Positions 10,605 to 18,340 of a stretch of DNA of 64,000 bases are shown here, piece after piece. The stretch's first letter is position 1; every line of letters starts with the position of its first letter. Source of the stretch: Phytohabitans sp036906915 (lineage in GTDB: Bacteria; Actinomycetota; Actinomycetes; Mycobacteriales; Micromonosporaceae); assembly GCF_036906915.1 (NCBI RefSeq), contig NZ_JBAKHX010000038.1:1-64000 (forward strand), read 5' to 3'. A model generated the notes under the pieces. That model saw only the letters and a program-made list of their open reading frames with translations, did not search any database and was not told the origin of the DNA. A program made the position numbers and the translations under genes.

Positions 10605-12248
10605 CTACGGGCGGGCGGTCTCCCACTCCGCGGTGTCCGGGATGGACGGAGCCGACCGCAGCGACGCGGACGGGGCCGGGTCGAGGGGGCGCGAGTACGT
10701 CTGGTGCAGGCCCGGCACGCGGTCCTCGATCGCGTACGACGCCCGCGTGTACGCCGGCGCGTCCGGCGTCGTCACGTACGGCAGCACCTTGAAGTCGGCG
10801 TCGAGCCGCTCCCGCGTCACCTTCGTCACCACGTACCCGCGCTGGTTGTTGTAGAACCGCAGGTGGGGGTTGATCGTCAGGAACGGGTGTGTCGCCGGGT
10901 CCGAGTCGGCCCCGTTGCCGCCCGACGTGATCGACGAGCACACCAGCTCGGCACCGACCGTTCGTGACGTCGGGTCGTCGTAGTCGAGCTTGAGGTCGCT
11001 CGCCCAGTGTGCGTGCACGTCGCCGGTGAGCACGATCGGGTTGCGCACCCCGGCGGCCAGCCAGCCCCGCGTGATCCGCTCCCGCGACGCCACGTACCCG
11101 TCCCAGGCGTCCTGGCTGGTCACCTTCGCGGGGCCGGCGTTGTTGTCCCGCTGTGCGAAGAAGACCTGCTGCCCGATGATGTCCCACCGGGCCGATGAGC
11201 GGCGGAAGCCGTCGAGCAGCCACGCCTCCTGCTTCGCGCCGGTGATCGAGCGGGCGGGGTCGACCGCGGCCGGGCAGTCCTTGTATCCGTCGCCGCAGCC
11301 CTGGTCGTCGCGGTACTGCCGGGTGTCGAGCATGTGGAACGTCGCCAACCGTCCCCAGTGCAGGCGCCGGTACAGCTGCATGTCGATGCCGTGCGGCACC
11401 GACGAGCGGCGCAGCGGCATGTTCTCGTAGTACGCCTGGAACGCCGCCGCCCGCCGGGCGAGGAAGTCGGGGTCGGGCTGCTCGGGCACCTCGTCGGCCC
11501 AGTTGTTTTCGATCTCGTGGTCGTCCCACACCACGAGCCACGGCGCGACGGCGTGCGCGGCCTGCAGGTCGGCATCCGCCTTGTACTGCGCGTGCCGCTG
11601 CCGGTAGTTGGCGAGCGTGCGGGTCTCCGGGCCCTCGTGGTCGCGCGGGTTGCCGCCCGGGATGTTGTATGTGTCCTTCGCATACTCGTACTGGTAGTCG
11701 CCGAGGTGCAGGATCAGCTCCGGCTCGTCCTCGGCGAGCCGCCGGTACGCGGTGAAGTAGCCGTGCTCGAACTGCGAGCACGACACGAACGCCATCGCCA
11801 GCGCGCCGCCGGACGCCCACGGTGCGGGTGCGGTGCGGGTGCGGCCGACCGGTGACACGTGCTTCTCGGCGCGGAACCGGTAGAAGTATTCGCGTCCGGG
11901 CAACAAGCCGTTCAGTTCGATGTGGACGCTGTGCGCCGACTCAGGCCGAGCGACCGCGACGCCGCGGCGCACGACGTACCGGAATCGTTCGTCGAGGGAG
12001 AGTTCCCACCCGACGCTGACCGGCCGGGTGGGCATGCCGCCGAGGCCGTCCTCGGCGAGCGGTTCGAGTGCGAGGCGGGTCCAGAGCACGAACCCGTCAT
12101 GGTCGGGGTCACCAGAGGCGACACCGAGAGTGAACGGATCGGTCCGAAGTGGACCGGAGTACGACGCGACCGCGGCTCCGGCTGGCAGCGCGGCGACCGC
12201 CGCGCCTACCGCGCCACCGACGATCAGCGTCCGTCGAGAGACTGCCAT
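10605..12248 (-). CDS. phoD: Tat-exported PhoD family alkaline phosphatase
   Basis: 547 aa. The N-terminus has a twin-arginine signal (MAVSRRTLIVGGAVGAAVAA) and an AxA-like cleavage region. The mature part starts with the PhoD N-terminal domain (FTLGVASGDPDHDGFVLWTRL) and continues into the calcium/iron metallophosphatase core (VSCSQFEHGYFTAYRRL, LHLGDYQYEYA, WDDHEIENNWAD, GDVHAHWASDL), where the metal-binding Asp, His and Asn residues are visible. It should release phosphate from phosphodiesters and teichoic-acid-like substrates outside the membrane. GGGAGG precedes the ATG. A PHO-box-like direct repeat lies about 75 bases upstream, in line with phosphate-starvation control. Confidence 0.94.
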   Translation of the reverse strand: MAVSRRTLIVGGAVGAAVAALPAGAAVASYSGPLRTDPFTLGVASGDPDHDGFVLWTRLALEPLAEDGLGGMPTRPVSVGWELSLDERFRYVVRRGVAVARPESAHSVHIELNGLLPGREYFYRFRAEKHVSPVGRTRTAPAPWASGGALAMAFVSCSQFEHGYFTAYRRLAEDEPELILHLGDYQYEYAKDTYNIPGGNPRDHEGPETRTLANYRQRHAQYKADADLQAAHAVAPWLVVWDDHEIENNWADEVPEQPDPDFLARRAAAFQAYYENMPLRRSSVPHGIDMQLYRRLHWGRLATFHMLDTRQYRDDQGCGDGYKDCPAAVDPARSITGAKQEAWLLDGFRRSSARWDIIGQQVFFAQRDNNAGPAKVTSQDAWDGYVASRERITRGWLAAGVRNPIVLTGDVHAHWASDLKLDYDDPTSRTVGAELVCSSITSGGNGADSDPATHPFLTINPHLRFYNNQRGYVVTKVTRERLDADFKVLPYVTTPDAPAYTRASYAIEDRVPGLHQTYSRPLDPAPSASLRSAPSIPDTAEWETARP

Positions 12249-12322
12249 CGAGTACCTCCCCAGGGTCTTGACGTGCACCAACCTGGGGAAGCCTCGCGAG
12301 CCCCCGTGCCGCTGATGGATCT

Positions 12323-12344
12323 TGATGTTGAACGTGACGGTAAC
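12323..12344 (-). promoter_or_regulatory. candidate PHO box (PhoP site) upstream of phoD
   Basis: Read on the phoD strand, two adjacent 11-bp units GTTACCGTCAC and GTTCAACATCA resemble the PhoP direct-repeat consensus (GTTCACC core). They lie 75-96 bases before the phoD start. Two units with partial matches make this plausible, not certain. Confidence 0.4.
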
Positions 12345-12355
12345 AGTTGGTTACC
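12339..12355. promoter_or_regulatory. palindrome GGTAAC-N5-GTTACC between divergent genes
   Basis: A perfect 6-bp inverted repeat with a five-base spacer, lying between phoD (minus) and the DUF6766 gene (plus), 45 bp before the latter. It overlaps the candidate PHO box. It could be an operator for either gene; the regulator is unknown. Confidence 0.4.
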
Positions 12356-12399
12356 GGCGCAGACGTATGAGAAGCGGCGCGCCGGGGAAGTAGTCGTTC

Positions 12400-13059
12400 A
12401 TGAGGAAGTGGGTCTGGTTCAACAGCCTGGCACTGGTGATGTTCGGGGTGTTCCTGATCTTCATCCTGCTGCAGAGCGTCTTCGGGTGGCATGTGCGCAA
12501 CGAAGAACTCGCCCAGTACGGCCAGGCCGCCGACAGCTACTGGGCCTACCTGGGCACCGGACACTTCGTCGAGGCCACGTTCGAGAACTGGGAGTCCGAG
12601 TTTCTCCAGATGGGCGCGTATGTGCTGCTCACCGCGTACCTTGTGCAGCGCGGCTCGCCGGAGTCCAAACCGATCGACCAGAAGGACCGCGCCGAGGACT
12701 ACCCCGACAAGGCCCATCCCGGGTCACCCACCCTGGCCCGGCGCCACGGCTGGCAACAGGTGCTGTACCGCAACAGCCTCTCCATCGCGCTGCTCGGCCT
12801 CTTCGTGCTGTCGTTCATGCTGCATCTGCTCGGCGGCACCGCCGAATACAACGAGCAACAGGCCCTGGAAAGTGGTGCCGCGCCCATCAGCGCGTGGACG
12901 TTCCTGACCACGAGCGACTTCTGGTTCCAGTCCATGCAGAACTGGCAGAGCGAGTTCCTCGCCGTCGGCGCGCTGATCGTGCTGAGCGTCGTGCTCCGCC
13001 AGCACGGCTCGCCGCAGTCGAAACCGGTCACCGCCTCACACGCGCACACCGGCGAGTAG
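12400..13059 (+). CDS. DUF6766 family membrane protein
   Basis: 219 aa with an internal duplication: a membrane segment (SLALVMFGVFLIFILLQSVF), a loop with FENWESEFLQMGAYVLLTAYLVQRGSPESKP, then a second membrane pair (LSIALLGLFVLSFMLHLLGG) and QNWQSEFLAVGALIVLSVVLRQHGSPQSKP. Each half ends with the WxSEF...RGSPxSKP motif. This fits the DUF6766 family of small actinobacterial and proteobacterial membrane proteins of unknown role. GGGGAAG lies about nine bases before the ATG. It is transcribed divergently from phoD, but a functional link to phosphate is not shown. Confidence 0.8.
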   Translation: MRKWVWFNSLALVMFGVFLIFILLQSVFGWHVRNEELAQYGQAADSYWAYLGTGHFVEATFENWESEFLQMGAYVLLTAYLVQRGSPESKPIDQKDRAEDYPDKAHPGSPTLARRHGWQQVLYRNSLSIALLGLFVLSFMLHLLGGTAEYNEQQALESGAAPISAWTFLTTSDFWFQSMQNWQSEFLAVGALIVLSVVLRQHGSPQSKPVTASHAHTGE

Positions 13060-13251
13060 CCGGGTGACCTGCTTGGGTGTGTGGGCCGAGGTGGTCGCGC
13101 ACGGTACGGGTTCGGCGCGAGCGTGGCCCTGATCGCGGCGGTACTGCTGCGCGGCGCGTGCGGCCCGGATTATGCGGCACTGATCGACGCCGACGGAGCA
13201 TTTCCTGCGTTCCTCCCAAACCCCCGCGCAGGCGACTTGAGAATAATTCGC

Positions 13252-13650
13252 ATGTTCGCACTCAAGCATCCATGGTTCACGGCGGTAGCCGGACTGGGCC
13301 TCACGCTCGGCCTCGCCACCGCCATGGATACGAGCGCACCAGCGCTCCGGCTCGCCTCCGATGCCGTTGTGATGCCGTCAGCAGCGCCGCTGCCGGAGAC
13401 ACCGGTCGAACCCGCCGCCACGCAGTTCGCCGAAGAACCACTCGCCCTCACCGACGAGGCGGAGGAACAGTCCCTGGCTGGCGCTTTCGAAGTGCCCGAA
13501 GGCTTCGCTGGCCCGCCAGAACCAGCCGGCGCGGACCTCGACTGCGTCGACTTCGAGAACACGCCGTTCCCGATCGACCCGAACGACGACCCGCACGGCC
13601 TCGACGCCGACAGCGACGGCCTGGCCTGCGAGCCACCACCCTCCGACTGA
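13252..13650 (+). CDS. secreted excalibur calcium-binding domain protein
   Basis: 132 aa. The N-terminus (MFALKHPWFTAVAGLGLTLGLATAM) is a signal or membrane anchor. A Pro/Ala/Glu-rich linker leads to a C-terminal excalibur domain near residues 98-130: DLDCVDFENTPFPIDPND ... LDADSDGLACE. The DxDxDGxxCE calcium loop and the two cysteines expected to form a disulfide are present. Excalibur modules occur on extracellular actinobacterial proteins. The start at 13252 is chosen because the signal-like segment begins there; an earlier in-frame start would add about 57 unlikely residues. Confidence 0.75.
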   Translation: MFALKHPWFTAVAGLGLTLGLATAMDTSAPALRLASDAVVMPSAAPLPETPVEPAATQFAEEPLALTDEAEEQSLAGAFEVPEGFAGPPEPAGADLDCVDFENTPFPIDPNDDPHGLDADSDGLACEPPPSD

Positions 13651-13782
13651 CCGCACGCACCCACCCACCCCCCCACCCACCCGTCGCTTCACCCGCCCGT
13701 CCCGTCCACCCGTCCCGGGCCTGTCCGCCCGGGCCTGCGGCCCGGCCCGGATGGCCGGGCCCGGCCGGGCCCGGGCTCGGTC

Positions 13783-13863
13783 CGTCGATCAAGGGCAAAC
13801 GCACGTGGTTTGATCTCAAAACCGCGTGCGTTTGCCCTTGATCCATGCGATTCCCCTTGATCG
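13783..13863 (-). repeat. 81-bp palindromic intergenic element, copy 2 (inverted)
   Basis: Same 81-bp unit as copies 1, 3 and 4 but in reverse orientation, with the outer half-site at 13855-13863. The arms (13787-13805 and 13825-13843) form a perfect 19-bp stem. With copy 3 it makes an inverted pair flanking the minisatellite block 13864-14463. Confidence 0.88.
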
Positions 13864-13974
13864 CGGCCTTGGCGGATCGGTACGGCCGCCGCCGGGGTCG
13901 CGCAGGCCGCGCGGACGCTGTGCCGGCCGCTCGGCGGAGGCTGCGTGGGGTTGCTCGGCGGACGCCGTTCCGGC

Positions 13975-14262
13975 GCTGCTCGGCGGGCGCTGCGCGGGGC
14001 TGCTCGGCGGGCGCTGCGCGGGGCTGCTCGGCGGACGCTACGCGGGGCTGCTCGGCGGACGTTGTGCGGGGGCGCTCGGCGGACGCTGCGCGGGGTTGCT
14101 CGGCGGACGTTGTGCGGGGGCGCTCGGCGGACGCTGCGCGGGGTTGCTCGGCGGACGTTGTGCGGGGGCGCTCGGCGGACGCTGCGCGGGGTTGCTCGGC
14201 GGACGTTGTGCGGGGGCGCTCGGCGGACGCTGCGCGGGGTTGCTCGGCGGACGTTGTGCGGG
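13975..14262. repeat. 24-bp minisatellite, twelve units, with 48-bp higher-order period
   Basis: Twelve 24-bp units, each containing CTCGGCGGACG or CTCGGCGGGCG followed by TGCGCGGG or TGTGCGGG, and a degenerate thirteenth. From 14071 on, two unit types alternate strictly (GGCGCTC... and GTTGCTC...), giving a 48-bp period repeated four times. Because the unit is a multiple of three, several frames remain open and would encode 8- or 16-residue repeats. I see no start site or family match that would make it a gene. Confidence 0.9.
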
Positions 14263-14358
14263 GGCTGCTCGGCGGGTGCCGCGCCGTGCCGCTCGGCGGG
14301 CGCCGTGCCTTGTTGCTGCGCCGCGCGGCGCGGTTCTGGCGCCTTCCCTGCGTCCAGT

Positions 14359-14410
14359 CCCCTGTGGCCGTCCCCTGTGGCCGTCCCCTGTGGCCGTCCC
14401 CTGTGGTCTT
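14359..14410. repeat. 13-bp tandem repeat, four units
   Basis: Three perfect copies of CCCCTGTGGCCGT and a fourth that diverges in its last bases. It lies between the 24-bp minisatellite and palindromic element copy 3. Confidence 0.85.
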
Positions 14411-14463
14411 CGCCGCGCTGCCCCGTCGCTGGCATGGTGCCGTCCCTGCCAGCCCAGCGACGT

Positions 14464-14544
14464 CGATCAAGGAGAACCGCGTCGATCAAGGGCAAATGCA
14501 CGTGGAAATGAGATCAAACCGCGTGCGTTTGCCCTTGATCGACG
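14464..14544 (+). repeat. 81-bp palindromic intergenic element, copy 3
   Basis: Direct-orientation copy: outer half-site at 14464-14472, left arm 14483-14502, loop with GAGATCAAA, right arm 14522-14541. It lies about 110 bp upstream of the E1 fusion gene and in inverted orientation to copy 2, 600 bp away. Confidence 0.88.
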
Positions 14545-14657
14545 AAGGGAAGGGTGGACGGTGGGTGCGGAAAGTGGACAACGGTCGGCGGACGGGCAAA
14601 GGGGGATGGGACGGGGTGGGTGGTCGCGGGTGGCGCGAGTCGGTAATGCTGTGGTCC

Positions 14658-16994
14658 GTGACCACCCCTCAAGATCTGGACGAACGGTTCCGGGAGGCGA
14701 TCAGCGCTCTGGCACCGTCGGCGGGGGCGCGACCGCCGGACGGGCCGGTGCGTGACGGCACGGCGCTCACCGGCGACGCGGCGCTCGGGCTCTTCGACGC
14801 CCAGCTCACCAGCCGGCACCTGGATCTGGCGGCGCGTTGGCTGCGCAGCTTCGGTGAGGGGTACTACACGATCGGCTCGGCCGGCCACGAAGGGAACGCC
14901 GCCGTCGCCGCCGCGCTCCGCCCGACCGACCCCGCGCTGCTGCACTACCGGTCGGGCGGGTTCTACTGCGCCCGCGCGGTCCAGGCGAGCGGCGATGGCG
15001 AGCCGGGCCGGCACACGGTACCCAGAAATGGTGACGCGGACCCGCTGGGAGACGCGGCGCGTGACGTGCTGCGGGGTGTGATCGCGTCGGCGGAGGAACC
15101 GATCGCCGGCGGCCGTCACAAGGTCTTCGGAAGCGCGGACTTGCACGTGATTCCGGCCACGTCCACCGTCGCTTCGCACCTGCCGCGTGCGGTGGGCGTG
15201 GCGTTCGCGATCGAGCGGCTGCGGCGCACGGGCGCGCCGGGCCGGCTGCAGCGCCCGCAGCTCGACGGCCAGTCGCCGTGGCCGGCCGACGCGATCGTGG
15301 TCTGTTCGTTCGGCGACGCGTCGATCAACCATGCCGCGGCGACGGCGGCCTTCAACACGGCAGGCTGGTGCGATCACTCCGGCCTGCGCCTGCCGGCGCT
15401 GTTCGTCTGCGAAGACAACGGCATCGGGATCAGTGTCCGATCGCCCGCCGGCTGGGTGGCGACCGCACTGCGGTCGCGGCCAGGCCTCAAATACTTCACG
15501 GCGGACGGTTGCGACGCCGCTGCCACCTACGACGCGGCCACGGAGGCTGCCGCCTGGGTACGCCGGCACCGCCGTCCCGCGGTACTTCATCTGCGCATGG
15601 TGCGCCTCATGGGGCACGCGGGTGCCGATGTGGAGACCGCGTACCGGACGCCCGCCGAGATCCAGGCGGACCTCGTTCGGGACCCGCTGGTCGCCACCGG
15701 GCAATTGCTCGTCGAGGCTGGCCTGGCGACACCCGATGAGCTGATCTCCCGGTACGACGAGGTGGGCTGGCAGGTTCGCAAGGTGGCCGAGGAGGTGCTG
15801 GGCGAGCCCAAGCTCGACGGGGCGGCGGAGATCGTCGCGCCGCTGGCGCCGCGCCGGCCCGTGCGGGTGGCCCGTGCCATCGCCGACGCTTCCAGCCGCG
15901 CCCTTGGGCCGGGGGCCGCGGCGCGGGCTGCCGGGTTCGGCGACAACCTGCCCGAGGAGGCGGGCCCGCTCACCCTCGCCCAAACGATCAACGCGGGGCT
16001 CGCCGACGGCATGGTCACCCATTCGGGGATGGCGGTCTTCGGCGAGGACGTGGCGCTCAAGGGCGGCGTGTACGGGGTGACGAAGGGGCTGCGGGACAGA
16101 TTCGGAGCGTCCCGGGTGTTCGACACGCTGCTCGACGAGACCTCCATCCTGGGGCTCGCGCTGGGCACCGGGCTGGCCGGGATGCTGCCGGTCCCGGAGA
16201 TCCAGTACCTGGCGTACCTGCACAACGCCGAGGACCAGCTGCGCGGCGAGGCGGCCACGATGCAGTTCTTCTCCCGGGGCGCCTACCGCAACCCGATGGT
16301 GGTGCGGATCGCCGGGCTGGCGTACCAGGAGGGCTTCGGCGGGCACTTCCACAACGACAATTCGGTGGCAGTACTGCGGGATGTTCCTGGTCTTGTGGTC
16401 GCGGTGCCGGCGCGGGCCGACGATGCCGCGCCGATGCTCAGGTCGTGCCTTGCCAGCGCGGCGGTCGACGGCAGCGTCTGCGTCTTCTTGGAGCCGATCG
16501 CGCTGTACCACACGCGCGACCTGTACGCGGACGGCGACGGTGAGTGGCTGGCGCCCTACCTGCCGCCGGGCGAGTGGGCCGCCGGCCACGTCCCCGTCGG
16601 GCGGGCCCGGGTATACGGGGTGGGCTCCGCCGAAGACCTGACGATCATCACGTTCGGAAACGGCGTTCGGATGTCGCTGCGGGTGGCCGCCCGGCTCGCC
16701 AGTGAGGGCGTCGGCTCGCGCGTGGTCGACCTGCGCTGGCTGTCGCCGCTGCCAGTGGCCGACATCGTCCGGGAGTCCGCCGCCACCGGCCGGGTGCTGG
16801 TCGTCGACGAGACGAGGCGTTCCGGCGGGGTCGGTGAGGGCGTTGTCGCAGCCCTGGTCGACGGAGGATACGTGGGCTCGGCGCGTCGTATCGCCTCGGT
16901 TGACTCGTTCATCCCGCTTGGGCCGGCGGCTCGGCACGTTCTGGTCACGGAAGATGCCATCACCCAGGGTGCCCGGGCGCTGTTGGCGCGGTAA
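14658..16994 (+). CDS. fused alpha/beta E1 of a 2-oxoacid dehydrogenase (TPP enzyme)
   Basis: About 778 aa. The N-terminal half is an E1-alpha-like domain with the TPP motif GDASINHAAATAAFN ... CEDNGIGIS near residues 218-260 and HLRMVRLMGHAGADVE after it. The C-terminal half is an E1-beta/transketolase-pyrimidine domain (GEDVALKGGVYGVTKGL, then DETSILGLALGTGLAG and the C-terminal VDLRWLSPLP ... VLVVDETRRSGGVGEG). It should oxidatively decarboxylate a 2-oxoacid, perhaps branched-chain. No E2 or E3 gene is nearby, so it is an orphan here. The GTG at 14658 suits a leaderless message behind a TAATGCT stretch; an in-frame ATG at 14646 is the alternative. Confidence 0.88.
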   Translation: MTTPQDLDERFREAISALAPSAGARPPDGPVRDGTALTGDAALGLFDAQLTSRHLDLAARWLRSFGEGYYTIGSAGHEGNAAVAAALRPTDPALLHYRSGGFYCARAVQASGDGEPGRHTVPRNGDADPLGDAARDVLRGVIASAEEPIAGGRHKVFGSADLHVIPATSTVASHLPRAVGVAFAIERLRRTGAPGRLQRPQLDGQSPWPADAIVVCSFGDASINHAAATAAFNTAGWCDHSGLRLPALFVCEDNGIGISVRSPAGWVATALRSRPGLKYFTADGCDAAATYDAATEAAAWVRRHRRPAVLHLRMVRLMGHAGADVETAYRTPAEIQADLVRDPLVATGQLLVEAGLATPDELISRYDEVGWQVRKVAEEVLGEPKLDGAAEIVAPLAPRRPVRVARAIADASSRALGPGAAARAAGFGDNLPEEAGPLTLAQTINAGLADGMVTHSGMAVFGEDVALKGGVYGVTKGLRDRFGASRVFDTLLDETSILGLALGTGLAGMLPVPEIQYLAYLHNAEDQLRGEAATMQFFSRGAYRNPMVVRIAGLAYQEGFGGHFHNDNSVAVLRDVPGLVVAVPARADDAAPMLRSCLASAAVDGSVCVFLEPIALYHTRDLYADGDGEWLAPYLPPGEWAAGHVPVGRARVYGVGSAEDLTIITFGNGVRMSLRVAARLASEGVGSRVVDLRWLSPLPVADIVRESAATGRVLVVDETRRSGGVGEGVVAALVDGGYVGSARRIASVDSFIPLGPAARHVLVTEDAITQGARALLAR

Positions 16995-17009
16995 ATTCCC
17001 TTCCACTCG

Positions 17010-17026
17010 GTGCGCCACTTGCGCAC
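17010..17026. terminator. small hairpin after the E1 fusion gene
   Basis: GTGCGC-CACTT-GCGCAC inverted repeat 15 bases after the stop codon, without a T-run. Possible weak terminator or 3'-end hairpin. Confidence 0.4.
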
Positions 17027-17103
17027 GAGGGCACAACTGTGTGGACTACGCGCTATCGACGTCGGCAGGCGTCGGGAGTGTTGAGATGAGGAGGCACGCG
17101 ACA

Positions 17104-17541
17104 GTGAGCGCGACCGCTGGTCAGGCCGCCGACGGCGTTCGGAGCCTGGCGGACCGGTTCGGCATCGAGCCGGGGATGGTGGTCATGGAGATGGGGTACG
17201 ACGATGACGTCGACCAGGATCTCCGCGACGCCCTGACCGACCGCTGCGGGGAGCTGGTCGACGAAGACACGGACGAGGTCGTCGACGCGGTGCTGGTGTG
17301 GTACCGCGAAGGCGACGGTGACCTTTTCGAGCTGCTCGTCGACGCCCTGCACCCGCTCGCCGACAACGGTGTGGTGTGGCTGCTGACGCCCAAGGCCGGA
17401 CGGCCTGGTCACGTCGAGCCGAGTGACATCAGTGAGGTCGCACCCACGGCCGGACTACAGCAGACCTCGACGGTCAACGCGGGCCGAGACTGGAGTGCCG
17501 CCAGGCTGGTGCTGCCCCGCGCCGCCCGTTCGAAGAAGTAG
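17104..17541 (+). CDS. DUF3052 family protein
   Basis: 145-aa acidic protein (SATAGQAADGVRSLADRFGIEPGMVVMEMGYDDDVDQDLRDAL...) that matches the actinobacterial DUF3052 family closely. Function is unknown. The conserved DED-rich centre (CGELVDEDTDEVVDAVLVWYREGDGDLFELLVDAL) is followed by a segment resembling the nucleotide-fold end of methyltransferase-like proteins (VVWLLTPKAGRPGHVEPSDI). The GTG start is chosen because GGAGG lies nine bases before it and the family starts MSATAGQ-like. An upstream in-frame ATG overlaps that Shine-Dalgarno. A strong hairpin follows before ahpE. Confidence 0.9.
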   Translation: MSATAGQAADGVRSLADRFGIEPGMVVMEMGYDDDVDQDLRDALTDRCGELVDEDTDEVVDAVLVWYREGDGDLFELLVDALHPLADNGVVWLLTPKAGRPGHVEPSDISEVAPTAGLQQTSTVNAGRDWSAARLVLPRAARSKK

Positions 17542-17560
17542 CCGAGCCACCCTGTCCCGG

Positions 17561-17583
17561 CCGGCGGCGCGCTCCGCCGCCGG
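17561..17583. terminator. hairpin terminator after DUF3052
   Basis: CCGGCGGCG-N5-CGCCGCCGG, a perfect 9-bp stem 20 bases after the DUF3052 stop codon. The ahpE -10 box TATCGT (17585-17590) begins two bases after it. Confidence 0.55.
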
Positions 17584-17628
17584 TCTATCGTCGTGTGCGG
17601 GAAACCTGGGTGAGAGAAAGGCTTCTTC

Positions 17629-18093
17629 ATGCCGATCGAGGTGGGCGCGGAGGCGCCCGACTTCCTGCTGCGCGACCAAAACAACCAGGAGGTGCGGCTT
17701 CGCGACTACCGGGAGCGCCAGCACGTGCTCCTGGTGTTCTACCCGCTGGCCTTCACGGGCACCTGCCAGGGTGAGCTGTGCGAGGTGCGCGACAACCTCA
17801 ACGAGTACGTCAACGACGAGGTCCAGGTGCTGACCGTCAGCGTCGACTCCGTCTACAGCCACAAGGTGTGGGCCGAGCGGGAGGGCTTCGAGTTTCCTCT
17901 GCTGTCCGACTTCTGGCCGCACGGTGCGGTGGCGCAGGCGTACGGGGTATTCAACGCCGAGCGTGGCTTCGCCAACAGGGGCACCTTCATCATCGACAAG
18001 GCCGGCGTGGTGCGGTTCGCCGAGCAGAACATGCCCGGAGAGGCCCGTGACCAGGTCGCCTGGCGGAAGGCGCTGGCCGAGCTGACGGCGTGA
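17629..18093 (+). CDS. ahpE: AhpE-type peroxiredoxin
   Basis: 154-aa thiol peroxidase that reduces hydrogen peroxide and organic peroxides in the cytoplasm. The catalytic PxxxTxxC motif is PLAFTGTC with peroxidatic Cys46. The segments LLSDFWPHGAVAQAYGVFN and NRGTFIIDKAGVVRFAE match mycobacterial AhpE very closely. M. tuberculosis AhpE has, from memory, Asp at the position five residues after the peroxidatic Cys. Here that position is Cys51, the spacing used by atypical two-Cys Bcp-type enzymes, so an internal disulfide is possible. GAGAAAGG lies nine bases upstream of the ATG. Confidence 0.93.
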   Translation: MPIEVGAEAPDFLLRDQNNQEVRLRDYRERQHVLLVFYPLAFTGTCQGELCEVRDNLNEYVNDEVQVLTVSVDSVYSHKVWAEREGFEFPLLSDFWPHGAVAQAYGVFNAERGFANRGTFIIDKAGVVRFAEQNMPGEARDQVAWRKALAELTA

Positions 18094-18149
18094 TCCGGCG
18101 GCTTCGGCCGCATGATCTGGCTTGCGCGTGGCGGTCGGTGACGGCAAGG

Positions 18150-18155
18150 TAAGCT
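18150..18155 (+). promoter_or_regulatory. -10 box of the tRNA-Val gene
   Basis: TAAGCT, 25 bases before the mature tRNA 5' end. No strong -35 match is visible at 17-bp spacing. Confidence 0.4.
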
Positions 18156-18180
18156 TGCCGCCGCCGGCTGACGTGCGTGC

Positions 18181-18255
18181 GGGCGCGTAGCTCAGTGGAA
18201 GAGCACTCGCCTTACAAGCGAGGGGTCGCAGGTTCGAAACCTGCCGCGCCCACCA
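18181..18255 (+). tRNA. tRNA-Val (anticodon TAC)
   Basis: 75-base cloverleaf: acceptor GGGCGCG pairs with CGCGCCC, D-arm GCTC/GAGC, anticodon arm CTCGC-CTTACAA-GCGAG with TAC at positions 34-36 (reads GTA and other valine codons), T-arm with GGTTCGAAACC. The discriminator is A and the 3' CCA is encoded. No duplicated tRNA 3' end or integrase nearby suggests use as an attachment site. Confidence 0.97.
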
Positions 18256-18340
18256 TCAATCCTGCCGCGGTGCCGGTTTGCCGCACCCGCCATCGGGTAT
18301 CCCCAACCCCGCCATTGCTGGAGGTTGCGAGGAGGGGACG

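Larger units (their letters stand above)
13651..14657. other. gene-free kilobase made of repeats
   Basis: Between the excalibur gene and the E1 fusion gene there is no credible gene, although five of six frames stay open because of GC bias and repeats. In order it holds a Pro-coding-like CCCACC tract (13657-13690), a GGGCCCGG palindromic tract (13728-13780), inverted copy 2 of the 81-bp element, a 24-bp minisatellite, a 13-bp tandem repeat, copy 3 of the 81-bp element, and the presumed E1 promoter region (14545-14657). Confidence 0.7.

Noticed and set aside
13975..14262. CRISPR array
   Set aside because: Units are contiguous 24-mers without spacers, and no cas genes are near.
13783..14544. 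Insertion sequence with the 81-bp copies as terminal inverted repeats
   Set aside because: No transposase or remnant lies between them; the same unit occurs singly at two other sites.
13845..14657. Long open frames through the 24-bp minisatellite that could give repeat proteins (GLLGGRCA or CSADVVRG units) or extend the E1 gene upstream
   Set aside because: Several frames on both strands are open only because the repeat unit is a multiple of three and very GC-rich. There is no Shine-Dalgarno or family match, and the E1 protein is complete from 14658.
18181..18255. tRNA-Val as the attachment site of an integrated element
   Set aside because: No integrase and no repeat of the tRNA 3' end were seen within the following genes.
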